Shown piece after piece: positions 54,436 through 63,384 of a stretch of DNA of 64,000 bases. The notes below the pieces were generated by a model, which saw only the letters and a program-made list of their open reading frames with translations, was not told the origin of the DNA and searched no databases. This DNA comes from Alcanivorax sp. S71-1-4 (lineage in GTDB: Bacteria > Pseudomonadota > Gammaproteobacteria > Pseudomonadales > Alcanivoracaceae). The translations under genes were made by a program, and so were the position numbers. Numbering within the stretch: position 1 is the stretch's first letter; every line of letters begins with the position of its first letter. The stretch is taken from contig NZ_AQOR01000017.1 of assembly GCF_009846755.1 (NCBI RefSeq), positions 1 through 64,000 on the forward strand, in the 5' to 3' direction.

Positions 54436-56496
54436 ATGGCGCGTGTCTATCAGGTCCCGCACCACGCTTTCGGCTGGCTGGTGGCCGGCACCTTCATGGC
54501 GGCCTTGCCGCATCTCATTCATGGACCGCTGTGGCTGCGTATCCTGCTGCCGGCCACGGTGCTTGGCCGCATCCTGATCCAGCGCGGGCGGTTGCCCATG
54601 CCGGGCCGGGTGTTGCGGGTGATCCTGCTCGGTGGCGTGCTGCTCGGCACACTCTATACCCATGGCACCGTGCTCGGGCCGGATGCCGGCACCTGCCTGC
54701 TGGTGGCGGCGTTTGCCCTGAAGCTGCTGGAAATGGTGCGCTTGCGTGACGCCTATGTGCTGCTGGTGCTCGGCTATTTCGTGCTGGCCACCACCTTCCT
54801 GTTTTATCAGGGGCCCATCGCCAGCCTGTATGTATTGCTGAGCATGCTGTGCCTCACTGCCGCGTTGCCGGGCATCAATCACCCGGAGGCGGGCGCCCGC
54901 GCCTGGCGGCATTTCCGGCTGGCGCTGGTGATGCTGCTGCAGGCGGTACCGCTGATGCTGCTGTTGTTCGTGCTGGTGCCGCGCATCAGCCCGCTGTGGT
55001 CGCTGGAATTCAGCCAGGAGCGATCACGCACCGGCATGAGTGATTCCATGGCGCCCGGGGAAGTCAGCCACCTGTCGCAGTCCCGCGAACTGGCGTTCCG
55101 GGTGGAATTCGAGGGCGCAGTGCCGCCGCCGGCAGCGCGCTACTGGCGCGGGCTGACCTATGCCTGGTTTGACGGCCGCCGCTGGAGCCAGGCGCGGCCG
55201 CAGGAGATCAGTCAGGCGGATTACGTCTGGTTCCCGGCCAGCCCGCAGCCCCGCCCGGACTGGGCGGCGACGCTGGTGGCCGCCCGCGACGAGGCCGCCG
55301 CGCGCGGGCCGGTGTATCGCTACCGGGTGGTGCAGGAGCCGAGCCGGCGCAACTGGCTGTACGCGTTGGCGGTGCCGTTCGCCGATGACACGCGGCTCGG
55401 GCTGGTCCGCGACCTGCGGCTGGTCAGCCGGGAGGAACTGAATCAGCGCCGCGATTATCGGGTCACCAGCTACCCCGCACTGCGCAGCAGCATGCCGATG
55501 TCGCCGGCGGACGAGGCCATCAGCCTGCAATTGCCGGAGGGTTTCAATCCGCGCGCGCGGGAGATGGCGCGGCGCTGGTATCGCGAGGCCGGCAGCGCCG
55601 AGGCGTATGCCAACCGGCTGCTGCGCTGGTTCCGTGAGGAATCCTTTTACTACACCCTGGAGCCGCCGTTGCTCGGTGAGCACACGGTCGATGAATTCCT
55701 GTTTGGTTCCCGGCGTGGTTTTTGCGAACACTATGCCTCGGCGTTTGCCTTCATGATGCGTGCGGCGGGTGTGCCGGCACGCATTGTCGCCGGTTACCAG
55801 GGCGGCGAACTCAACCCGGTCGGCAACCATTTGCGGGTGCATCAGTATCACGCTCACGCCTGGACAGAAATCTGGCTGCCGGGTTCAGGCTGGGTGGAAG
55901 TGGATCCCACCGCCGCGGTGGCGCCGTCGCGTATCGAGATGGGCCCGGAAGCGGCGTTGCAGGATGATCCGCTGGCCGATTTCCAGGGCATCATGCGTGA
56001 CCTGCCCTGGTTGCAGCAATTGAGCAACCGTTTCGACTACGTGCAATTCATCTGGCAGAAATGGGTGCTCGATTACGACGAGTCGAGCCAGTTGTCGCTG
56101 TTGCAGCGCTGGTTGGGCGATGTCTCTCCGGCGCGTATCGGCATGGCGCTGGCAGCGGGCGCGGCGGTGCTGCTGATGCCGGTCGCGTTGTGGGTGCTGT
56201 TGCGCCGACGTGGTCCGGGGCGCACGCCGATGCAGCGCGAATACCGTGCCATGCTGAAGCAGTTGCGCGGGAGGGGGCTGGTGCTGTCGGACGACTTGCC
56301 GCCCCGGCGGCTGGTGCGCGAAGCCGGTGGCCAGTGGCCGGCGGCGCGGCCGGTGCTGAAAAAATGGGGCAGGGCGTTCGAGGAAAGCGTGTACGGGGGG
56401 CAGGCGGGCACATCGTTGCGCGCACTGCGCCGTTATCGTCGCCAGTTGCGCTGGCTGCGCGGCGCGCGGGGTGGGCAGCATGTCTCTCCAGGCTGA
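54436..56496 (+). CDS. TgpA-type membrane transglutaminase-like protein
   Basis: A 686-residue protein. Several N-terminal hydrophobic helices (DUF3488/TgpA-N, about 1-190) are followed by a periplasmic transglutaminase-like domain with an intact triad: Cys430 in R-G-F-C-E-H-Y, His474 in H-A-H-A-W-T-E, and Asp490 in V-D-P-T. Another membrane helix lies near 575-595, before a cytoplasmic tail. In Pseudomonas aeruginosa TgpA is an essential periplasmic transglutaminase. It completes the MoxR-DUF58-TgpA cassette and converges with ppnP 16 bp away. Confidence 0.92.
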   Translation: MARVYQVPHHAFGWLVAGTFMAALPHLIHGPLWLRILLPATVLGRILIQRGRLPMPGRVLRVILLGGVLLGTLYTHGTVLGPDAGTCLLVAAFALKLLEMVRLRDAYVLLVLGYFVLATTFLFYQGPIASLYVLLSMLCLTAALPGINHPEAGARAWRHFRLALVMLLQAVPLMLLLFVLVPRISPLWSLEFSQERSRTGMSDSMAPGEVSHLSQSRELAFRVEFEGAVPPPAARYWRGLTYAWFDGRRWSQARPQEISQADYVWFPASPQPRPDWAATLVAARDEAAARGPVYRYRVVQEPSRRNWLYALAVPFADDTRLGLVRDLRLVSREELNQRRDYRVTSYPALRSSMPMSPADEAISLQLPEGFNPRAREMARRWYREAGSAEAYANRLLRWFREESFYYTLEPPLLGEHTVDEFLFGSRRGFCEHYASAFAFMMRAAGVPARIVAGYQGGELNPVGNHLRVHQYHAHAWTEIWLPGSGWVEVDPTAAVAPSRIEMGPEAALQDDPLADFQGIMRDLPWLQQLSNRFDYVQFIWQKWVLDYDESSQLSLLQRWLGDVSPARIGMALAAGAAVLLMPVALWVLLRRRGPGRTPMQREYRAMLKQLRGRGLVLSDDLPPRRLVREAGGQWPAARPVLKKWGRAFEESVYGGQAGTSLRALRRYRRQLRWLRGARGGQHVSPG

Positions 56497-56512
56497 ACCC
56501 CGCGCTGAAACG

Positions 56513-56797
56513 TCACTCGCCGTACAGGCACAGGTAGGCCGTATCCACCGCCACCTGAAGCTTGAAACGGGCATTGGCCGGCACGATGAATTCGTCGCCC
56601 GCGTTGAAGGTCTGCCAGTCATCGCGGCCCGGCAGTTGCACCGTCAGTGCGCCGCTGACCACTTTCATGGTTTCTTTTTCGCTGGTGCCGAATTCATAGT
56701 CACCGGGCGCCATCACACCCACGGTGGCTGGCAGGGTCGCGGTCTGGAACGCAATGGAGGCCACCTGGCCTTCGAAATACTGGTTAACCTTGAACAT
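56513..56797 (-). CDS. ppnP: pyrimidine/purine nucleoside phosphorylase
   Basis: A 94-residue single cupin (DUF1255) that phosphorolyses several nucleosides to base and ribose-1-phosphate. Conserved segments are [26 protein letters not shown] and the closing A-N-A-R-F-K-L. The start at 56797 gives the standard N terminus; the open frame upstream overlaps the divergent hrpB gene. Length is normal. Confidence 0.93.
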   Translation of the reverse strand: MFKVNQYFEGQVASIAFQTATLPATVGVMAPGDYEFGTSEKETMKVVSGALTVQLPGRDDWQTFNAGDEFIVPANARFKLQVAVDTAYLCLYGE

Positions 56798-56876
56798 CAA
56801 ACAACGCTCCGAAATGTGCGGGGCGCGCAGTATCGCACAGGGCGGGAAAGCCGCCCAGCGTGCCGGGAGCCTGCCG

Positions 56877-59333
56877 ATGCTGCCGATTGACGAGGTCATG
56901 CCGGCGCTGCTGGACGCCCTGGCCGGCTTTGATGCGGTGGTGCTGCAGGCCCCGCCCGGCGCCGGCAAGACCACCCGCGTGCCGCTGGCGCTGCTGGAGG
57001 CGCCCTGGCTGGCCGGCCAGAAAGTACTGATGCTGGAGCCGCGCCGTATCGCGGCACGCAATGCGGCCCTGTTCATGGCGCGCCAGCGCAACGAACCGGC
57101 CGGGCAGACAGTGGGTTATCGCACGCGCCTGGAAAGCAACGTCTCCGCCGCCACCCGCATCGAAGTAGTGACCGAAGGCATCCTCACCCGGATGCTGCAA
57201 CGCGACCCGGAACTGCGCGGTTACGGTGCCATTCTGTTTGATGAATTCCATGAGCGTTCCCTGCAGGCCGATCTGGGCCTGGCGCTGGCGCGCGAAAGCC
57301 AGCAGGCACTGCGGTCGGACCTGAAACTGCTGGTGATGTCGGCAACGCTGGACGGCACTCGCATCGCCGCGTTACTCGATCAGGCGCCGGTGATTGCCAG
57401 TGAAGGGCGTGCCTGGCCGGTGGACATCCGGTACCTGCCACCGGCGCGTGAGCACTGGGAAGTGCACCTGGCAGCGCAGATCCCGCGCCTGCTGGCGCAG
57501 GAGCCCGGCTCGATGCTGGTGTTCCTGCCCGGCACCGCCGAGATCCATCGGCTGGCCCGTGCGCTGAACGGGCGGCTGCCTAGCGATGTGCGGCTGGCCC
57601 CCCTGTACGGCGATCTGGGCGCGGCAGCGCAGGATGCCGCCATTGCGCCTTCGCCCGACGGTGAACGCAAGCTGGTGCTGGCCACCGCCATCGCCGAAAC
57701 CTCCCTGACCATCGACGGTGTGCGCACCGTGGTGGACGCCGGCTACACTCGCCGGCCCCGCTTTGATCCCGGCAGCGCCATGACGCGGCTGGTGACCGAA
57801 CGCGTGTCCCGGGCCGCGGCGGACCAGCGCGCTGGACGGGCGGGCCGCACAGCCGCCGGGGTCTGTTACCGGCTGTGGCCGGAGAGCGAACGGCTGGCTG
57901 CTTTCGCCGTACCGGAGGTGCTCGGCGCAGACCTGAGCGACCTGATGCTGGAACTGGCTGCCTGGGGGTGCCGCACGCCTGAAGCCTTGTGCTGGCTGGA
58001 TGCGCCCCCCGCGCCAGCCTGCCAGCAGGCGGTCGAGCTGTTGCAGCGGCTCGGTGCCCTTGATCCGCAGGGCGCCATCACCGCCCACGGCAAGGCCATG
58101 CAGGGGATCGGCCTGCCTGCTCGGCTGGCGCACATGCTGGTGATCGGACGGGAGCGAGGGCAGGGCCGGTTGGCGGCAGAGCTGGCCGCGCTGCTGTCCG
58201 AGCGCGACCTGCTGGGCGCCCGCCAGGGCACGGATATCCTGCACCGGCTGGCCTGCCTGCGTGGCGAGCGTCGCGAGAGCGGTGTCGACCCGGCGCGCCT
58301 GAAGCGGCTTGGACAACTGGTCCAGCGATTGGCGGAGGGTGCCCCGTCGCGTCCGCTGGCCGGTCACGCTGCGGGGCGTCTGCTGGCGGCCGCCTTCCCG
58401 GACCGGGTGGCCCGGCGGCGGCCCGGCGATGCACCGCGCTACCTGCTCAGCAACGGGCGTGGTGCGCTGCTGGAGGCGCACGACAGCCTGGCTGGCGAGC
58501 CCTGGCTGGTGGCGGCGGAACTGGACGGCCAGCAGCGCGAGGCGCGCGTGTTTCTGGCGGCAGCGCTGGACCTGCCCGACCTGGAAACGGATTTTGCCGC
58601 GCAGATCATCGAGCAGGAGCGGCTTGACTGGGACGCCCGCGAAGAGGCCGTTGTGGCGCGTCGCGAACGGCGCTTCGGGGCGCTGGTGCTCGACAGCCGG
58701 TCACTGGCGGACCCGTCGCCGGAAGGCTTGCTGGCGGCACTGTGCGAGGGCATTCGCGCCCACGGCATGCAGGCGTTCCCGTGGCAGCCGGCGCTGCGCC
58801 AGTGGCAGGCGCGGGTGATGCTGTTGCGCCGTCTGGAAGGGGAAGCCTGGCCCGATGTGTCCGACATGGCGCTGCTGGCGGGCCTGGAACACTGGGCGGC
58901 GCCCTGGCTGGCCGGCGTCAGCCGGCTGCGGCAACTGGAGCGTTTCCCTTTGGGCGATGCGCTGCGGCAGCAGCTCGACTACGCCGCTGCGCAGCGTCTT
59001 GAAGTGCTGGCACCGGCCGCCGTGACGGTGCCCAGCGGGCGTCAGGCGGCAATCGATTATTGCGACGAAAACGGTCCGGTACTGGCCGTGAAACTGCAGG
59101 AAATGTTCGGCCTGACACAGACCCCCCAGATCGCCGGAGGCCGGCAGCCGCTGACCCTCCATCTGCTGTCACCGGCACGCCGGCCGGTGGCCGTGACCCA
59201 GGACCTGGCCAGCTTCTGGCAGCAGGGTTACCCGCAGGTACGCAAGGACCTGCGAGGCCGTTATCCGCGCCATCCGTGGCCGGAGGATCCGCACAGCGCC
59301 GTGCCCACGGGCCGGGTCAAGGGCCGGGGATAA
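56877..59333 (+). CDS. hrpB: ATP-dependent helicase HrpB
   Basis: An 818-residue DEAH/RHA-type helicase. Motif I is G-A-G-K-T-T near residues 26-31, motif II is the D-E-F-H variant typical of HrpB, motif III is S-A-T, and motif VI is [10 protein letters not shown]-terminal HrpB-specific region follows (P-W-P-E-D-P near the end). The nucleic-acid substrate of HrpB is not well defined. The ATG at 56877 is supported by GGGAG upstream; an upstream extension would run into the ppnP promoter. It ends one base before the stop of the convergent AraC-type gene. Confidence 0.94.
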   Translation: MLPIDEVMPALLDALAGFDAVVLQAPPGAGKTTRVPLALLEAPWLAGQKVLMLEPRRIAARNAALFMARQRNEPAGQTVGYRTRLESNVSAATRIEVVTEGILTRMLQRDPELRGYGAILFDEFHERSLQADLGLALARESQQALRSDLKLLVMSATLDGTRIAALLDQAPVIASEGRAWPVDIRYLPPAREHWEVHLAAQIPRLLAQEPGSMLVFLPGTAEIHRLARALNGRLPSDVRLAPLYGDLGAAAQDAAIAPSPDGERKLVLATAIAETSLTIDGVRTVVDAGYTRRPRFDPGSAMTRLVTERVSRAAADQRAGRAGRTAAGVCYRLWPESERLAAFAVPEVLGADLSDLMLELAAWGCRTPEALCWLDAPPAPACQQAVELLQRLGALDPQGAITAHGKAMQGIGLPARLAHMLVIGRERGQGRLAAELAALLSERDLLGARQGTDILHRLACLRGERRESGVDPARLKRLGQLVQRLAEGAPSRPLAGHAAGRLLAAAFPDRVARRRPGDAPRYLLSNGRGALLEAHDSLAGEPWLVAAELDGQQREARVFLAAALDLPDLETDFAAQIIEQERLDWDAREEAVVARRERRFGALVLDSRSLADPSPEGLLAALCEGIRAHGMQAFPWQPALRQWQARVMLLRRLEGEAWPDVSDMALLAGLEHWAAPWLAGVSRLRQLERFPLGDALRQQLDYAAAQRLEVLAPAAVTVPSGRQAAIDYCDENGPVLAVKLQEMFGLTQTPQIAGGRQPLTLHLLSPARRPVAVTQDLASFWQQGYPQVRKDLRGRYPRHPWPEDPHSAVPTGRVKGRG

Positions 59334-59334
59334 A

Positions 59335-60344
59335 TCAGGCCTCGTCCATCAGCGGCACGTCGCTGCCGTACAACAGCCGGTAATCGCCCGGTGTCAGCCC
59401 GGTCCAGCGCTTGAATGCCTTGAACAGCGAGCCGGTCTCGGTATACCCGAGGCGGTTCGCCACGTCCGGAAAACTCAGGCTGCTGTCGGCGACCAGTTCC
59501 CGCGCCAGATGAAAGCGCACCTGATCCAGTTGCAGGCGGAAACTGGTGTGCTGTTGTTGCAGCCGTCGCTGCAGCGCGCGCACGCTGATGTTCAGCAGGG
59601 CCGCAATGCGGCCCTGGTCCGGGATGCCGTGCGCCAGCTGGTCGCGGATCAGAGAAGAAATCTCGTCGGCCAGCACGCGGCTGCGCAGCGAGGAGAGCAG
59701 CCGCTGGGTGTCCTGCAGCGCGTCACGCATGCGTATCGGGTCACTGGTCGGGTTTTTCACATCCAGCACATGGCGGCTGAAATACAGCTCGTCGTGGGGC
59801 TGGTTGAAATGGACCGGTGCGCCGGCCAGGCGGCTGAACAGGGACTCGTCTGCGGGCGGCGCAGGTTGACGCCGATGTCCGGGGTCTGGTCAACGCCCAG
59901 CAGCACGGCGGCCAGACGCAGAAAACCGCTGAGCACCGTGTCGGTCTGCTGTGGATGCACCAGTTCCGGCAGGATCGGCACCATGCGGATATGGTAGCGC
60001 TGCGGGTCGATATGAATCTCCAGCCGCTCGATTTCACTCAGCAACGGCCAGAAGTGCTGCACGGTCCGCAGCATCTGCCAGCCATCGGCGCTGTACAGCA
60101 CCGCATTCATGACCGGGGCAATGTCGGCGAGCAGAATCTGGTGCCCGATACGCAGGCCCATGTAGGGATCATTGAGGCGCTTTTCGGTGTAACTGTAGAG
60201 ACGGTGCACGATTTCTGCGGACACCCGTTCAGAGGTGGAAATCTCCGTGCCGGCTGCCGCGCTCAGTTCACTCAGTGTAATGCCCTTGTATTGCCAATAA
60301 CGCAGATGACTGGCAAGCAGGGCCGGATGTTTGGTCAGGATCAT
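59335..60344 (-). pseudogene. AraC family regulator disrupted by a single-base frameshift
   Basis: Two overlapping frames together make one AraC-type regulator. The N-terminal part (60344 to about 59860) matches the arabinose-binding-like regulatory domain of this group (V-H-R-L-Y-S-Y-T-E-K, then L-G-V-D-Q-T-P-D-I-G-V-N-L). The C-terminal part (from about 59860 to 59335) resumes with P-A-D-E-S-L-F-S-R-L-A-G and the helix-turn-helix ending F-K-A-F-K-R-W-T-G-L-T-P. Restoring one base in the G/C-rich run near 59851-59864 joins them: the span of 1010 bases becomes 1011, or 336 residues, the family length. It is either a recent inactivation or a sequencing error. It diverges from the beta-helix/cytochrome genes and probably regulated them. 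Confidence 0.85.
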
Positions 60345-60686
60345 GGCCGTGTCCTGTCTTCATTATTGTTCTGATCCACTGTCGTGTGACGACAGCAGGC
60401 AAGCAGAGCCCGGTTTACCGGCGCCGCAACAGAAAAGCTGGCAGATAATGCCAAAACGCTACCAGGCAGCTCCGGAGGCCGCAGACTCACACCAGCCTGC
60501 GCCACTCTGCCACACAACCATACCACCAGCTTGCACGATGGTTCTATACGACACGCCGAGGCTTTGACTGGCGTCTCACGACATTGCCGGTGCCCACCCC
60601 GGATTACGACTATCTCCTGAGCGCCACCGCGACGTGCCCGAGGTCCGGTGGCGACCCATACCGACAAGAATCCAAGGGAGAGCATC
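60345..60686. promoter_or_regulatory. divergent control region with two perfect dyads
   Basis: This 342-bp non-coding stretch separates the AraC-type regulator from the beta-helix gene. It contains CTGTCGT-GTG-ACGACAG (60379-60395) and TGGCA-GATAA-TGCCA (60439-60453), both perfect inverted repeats located 35-110 bp upstream of the regulator start. I find no convincing -35/-10 pair. No RNA gene or small coding frame is evident. Confidence 0.5.
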
Positions 60687-62123
60687 ATGAACAAGCCTTA
60701 CCTGGCAGGCGGCCGCGGACGTGTTGCCGCAGTGGTGGCATTGAGTACCAGCCTGGCGCTATTGAGCGCCTGTGGTGGCGACAGCAGCAGTCGACGCGGC
60801 GGAGGCGGCCCCACCTTCCCCGCTGATGCCATTTTCCTCGACGCAGAAGACCTGACCACCAGCGCCAAAGAAGCCCTGATCAATATCGAGTCCGGTGATG
60901 TGATCGTGTTCCCAGACGGTGAATTCGCGATTGAGGATACCCTGAGCCTGATCAACGCCACGGGTGTCAGCAATGTCACGCTGCGTGGCTACGGCCGCGA
61001 GCGCACGGTGCTGGACTTCAGCGATTCCAGTGGCGGTGACGGCATTTATATCGAGGGCGTCAGCAACGTCACCATTCGCGACCTGACGGTGATCGAAGCC
61101 GCCAACAATGCCATCAAGCTCAAGGGCGTTGATGGCATCCACATCCATCACACCGGCACCGAATGGCGCGGTGAACTGAATGAGGAAAACGGGGCCTACG
61201 GCCTGTATCCGGTGGAATCCTCCAACATCCTGATCGAGCACAGTTACGTGCGTGGCTCTGCGGACGCCGGTATCTATGTTGGCCAGTCGCAAAACATCGT
61301 GGTGCGGCATAACGAAGCGGTAGAAAACGTCGCCGGTATCGAAATCGAAAACTCCACCAACGCCGATGTATACAACAACATTGCCCGGGGCAATACGGGC
61401 GGGGTGCTGATCTTTGACCTGCCGATCGGCAACGGCATTTATGGCAGCACGGTGCGTGTGTTCAACAACGAGGTGTTCAGCAACAACACCGACAACTTCG
61501 CCAACCAGAGCAGCAATCCGGCAGGCGTGCATATCGTGCCGCCGGGTACCGGTGTGATCGTGCTGGCCACCCGTGACGTGGAAATCTACAACAACCTGAT
61601 CGATGACCACGATGGTTCGGCCGTGATCGTCAGCAGCTACATGATTGCCTCCCAGACACCGGAGCCGGCCATTGCCGATGGTTTCCGGTCCGTGCCGCGC
61701 AACGTATCGGTGCACGACAACAATATCGGTTCTTTCGCCAACGATCCGCGCGGTGAACTGATGGAAGACGTGATCCTGGCGTTCAGCATGTTCGGTGGCA
61801 TTCCCGCGATACTGTATGACGGTCTGGGCGAAGCCATCGCCAACGATGCCACGCTCGGTCCGGTATTCAGCGAAGTGCCGTTTGCCAATGACGGCAGCGA
61901 TAACGTGTGTGCACAGAACAACGGCGCGGTCTCAGTGGGCTATCTGTACTCGCCGGGCATGGCATTCAATCCGGCGACGCTCGACCCGATGCCGGGCAAG
62001 GGCGTTGGCAATAACAGCCTGATCAACTGCAGCCAGCCGCGTCTGCCAGCGGCCAGTGCAACCATCAACGGTGTTGAGTATGGCTGTGGCATTGATGACA
62101 ACTCCGAGGCCTGTGCGCTCTGA
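60687..62123 (+). CDS. parallel beta-helix repeat lipoprotein paired with diheme cytochromes
   Basis: A 478-residue exported lipoprotein. The signal peptide ends in the lipobox L-L-S-A-C with the lipid-modified Cys at 29. A Ser/Gly/Arg linker follows, then right-handed parallel beta-helix repeats recognisable by spaced N-V-T-I-R, N-I-L-I-E-H, N-I-V-V-R-H-N and D-V-Y-N-N strands (about 85-310). The C terminus contains four Cys residues that may form disulfides. The protein matches the family (TIGR03805, from memory) that occurs in two-gene pairs with a diheme c-type cytochrome family; the function of the pair is not known. A strong AGGGAG site fixes the start. Residue +2 after the Cys is Gly, which favours outer-membrane sorting. 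Confidence 0.85.
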   Translation: MNKPYLAGGRGRVAAVVALSTSLALLSACGGDSSSRRGGGGPTFPADAIFLDAEDLTTSAKEALINIESGDVIVFPDGEFAIEDTLSLINATGVSNVTLRGYGRERTVLDFSDSSGGDGIYIEGVSNVTIRDLTVIEAANNAIKLKGVDGIHIHHTGTEWRGELNEENGAYGLYPVESSNILIEHSYVRGSADAGIYVGQSQNIVVRHNEAVENVAGIEIENSTNADVYNNIARGNTGGVLIFDLPIGNGIYGSTVRVFNNEVFSNNTDNFANQSSNPAGVHIVPPGTGVIVLATRDVEIYNNLIDDHDGSAVIVSSYMIASQTPEPAIADGFRSVPRNVSVHDNNIGSFANDPRGELMEDVILAFSMFGGIPAILYDGLGEAIANDATLGPVFSEVPFANDGSDNVCAQNNGAVSVGYLYSPGMAFNPATLDPMPGKGVGNNSLINCSQPRLPAASATINGVEYGCGIDDNSEACAL

Positions 62124-62145
62124 GTTGATTTGCTCATCAGCAGTC

Positions 62146-62167
62146 GCGGGGCCGTGCGCGGCCCCGC
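62146..62167 (+). other. intercistronic hairpin
   Basis: GCGGGGCC-GTGCGC-GGCCCCGC is a perfect 8-bp stem between the beta-helix gene and the first cytochrome. No T tract follows, so it is more likely an mRNA-stability or processing element than a terminator. Confidence 0.5.
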
Positions 62168-62185
62168 ATTGACGAGGATATTGCC

Positions 62186-63382
62186 ATGCGTACCAGATTG
62201 TTTCCCGTAATGCTGCTCGGCCTGGCCGGCGTTGCCCTGACTGCCTGTGGTGGCGGAGGGGGGGGCGGTGGTGGTGGGTCGGGGCCACCCCCGACTGGTG
62301 ACGTCTGTGACGAAGCCGCGGGTGCCCAGATCAACCAAGATGCCCTGATGCAGAAAAACTGCCCGAGGCTGTCTGATTACAACCTGTTTGCCGATGCGGC
62401 CAACCCGACCGCCGATGCACATGGTGGCGGCCTGCGTTATGAACTCACCACCCCCTTGTTCACGGACTACACCAGCAAGTATCGCTTTGTTTTCCTGCCG
62501 GAAGGTGAACAGGCGTCTTACGTGGATAACGAGGTGTTTGATTTCCCGGTGGGCACGGTGATCACGAAGACGTTCTCGCTGCCGTCTGACACCGCGCACC
62601 GCGGCTTCGACAACGAAACGCTGCTGGAAACCCGCCTGCTGATTCACCGCGAAAGCGGCTGGGTGGCTTTGCCCTATGTGTGGAATGAGACGCACACAGA
62701 CGCGGTATTGAAGGTGGCGGGCGGGCCGATCCCGTCAACGCTGGTGCACAATGGCGAACAACTTGATTTCACCTATCGCGTGCCGGACACCAACCAGTGC
62801 CTGCAATGCCATCAGAAGAGCGATGGTGAGGGCGGCCGTTTCATGAGCCTGATCGGTCCGAAGGCCCGGCTGCTCAACCGCGACGTCAACTACGGCAATG
62901 GCCCGGAAAGCCAGCTTCAGGTCTGGATCGATGCCGGCATGCTCACAGGGGCACCAGCGGATCTGAACAGCATCGACACCATTCCGGCCTATAACGATGG
63001 CGATGAGTCGTTGATTCCCGGCATGACCAGCCAGCAACTGCATCAGGCTGCGAAAGGCTATCTCGACATCAACTGTGCCCATTGTCACCGTCCCATCGGC
63101 GGCGCCAGCAATACCGGCCTGCGGCTGGAGTACGACCGGGCGTTCGTCGGGCACGAGTCCGAACACGGTGTCTGCAAGCGTCCCATTGCCTATGGTGGTG
63201 GCAGCCTGAGCTTTGACATCGTGCCCGGTGATGCCGAACAGTCGATCCTGCATTTCCGCATGGCGTCGGCGGCCCCTGGTGACCGCATGCCGGAGATCGG
63301 CCGTGCGCTGGTGCACGAGGAGGGCGTAGCGTTGATCGAAGCCTGGATCAACGACATGACCCCCCAGGCCTGCGTGCCCTGA
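62186..63382 (+). CDS. SO2930-family diheme c-type cytochrome lipoprotein
   Basis: A 398-residue exported lipoprotein. Lipobox A-L-T-A-C with Cys21 is followed by ten consecutive glycines, part of which is encoded by a G8 run (62258-62265). Two heme-attachment motifs are present: C-L-Q-C-H at 205-209 and C-A-H-C-H at 297-301. The N-terminal domain carries C-P-R-L-S-D-Y-N-L-F and F-T-D-Y-T-S-K-Y-R-F, which repeat in the next gene. This family is the regular partner of the upstream beta-helix protein. It should transfer electrons in the periplasm; donor, acceptor and substrate are unknown. Confidence 0.87.
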   Translation: MRTRLFPVMLLGLAGVALTACGGGGGGGGGGSGPPPTGDVCDEAAGAQINQDALMQKNCPRLSDYNLFADAANPTADAHGGGLRYELTTPLFTDYTSKYRFVFLPEGEQASYVDNEVFDFPVGTVITKTFSLPSDTAHRGFDNETLLETRLLIHRESGWVALPYVWNETHTDAVLKVAGGPIPSTLVHNGEQLDFTYRVPDTNQCLQCHQKSDGEGGRFMSLIGPKARLLNRDVNYGNGPESQLQVWIDAGMLTGAPADLNSIDTIPAYNDGDESLIPGMTSQQLHQAAKGYLDINCAHCHRPIGGASNTGLRLEYDRAFVGHESEHGVCKRPIAYGGGSLSFDIVPGDAEQSILHFRMASAAPGDRMPEIGRALVHEEGVALIEAWINDMTPQACVP

Positions 63383-63384
63383 TC

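Noticed and set aside
60531-60550. Sigma-70 promoter (TTGCAC with TATACG) for the beta-helix gene
   Set aside because: The elements are only 8 bases apart, far from the usual 16-18, so no promoter is claimed.
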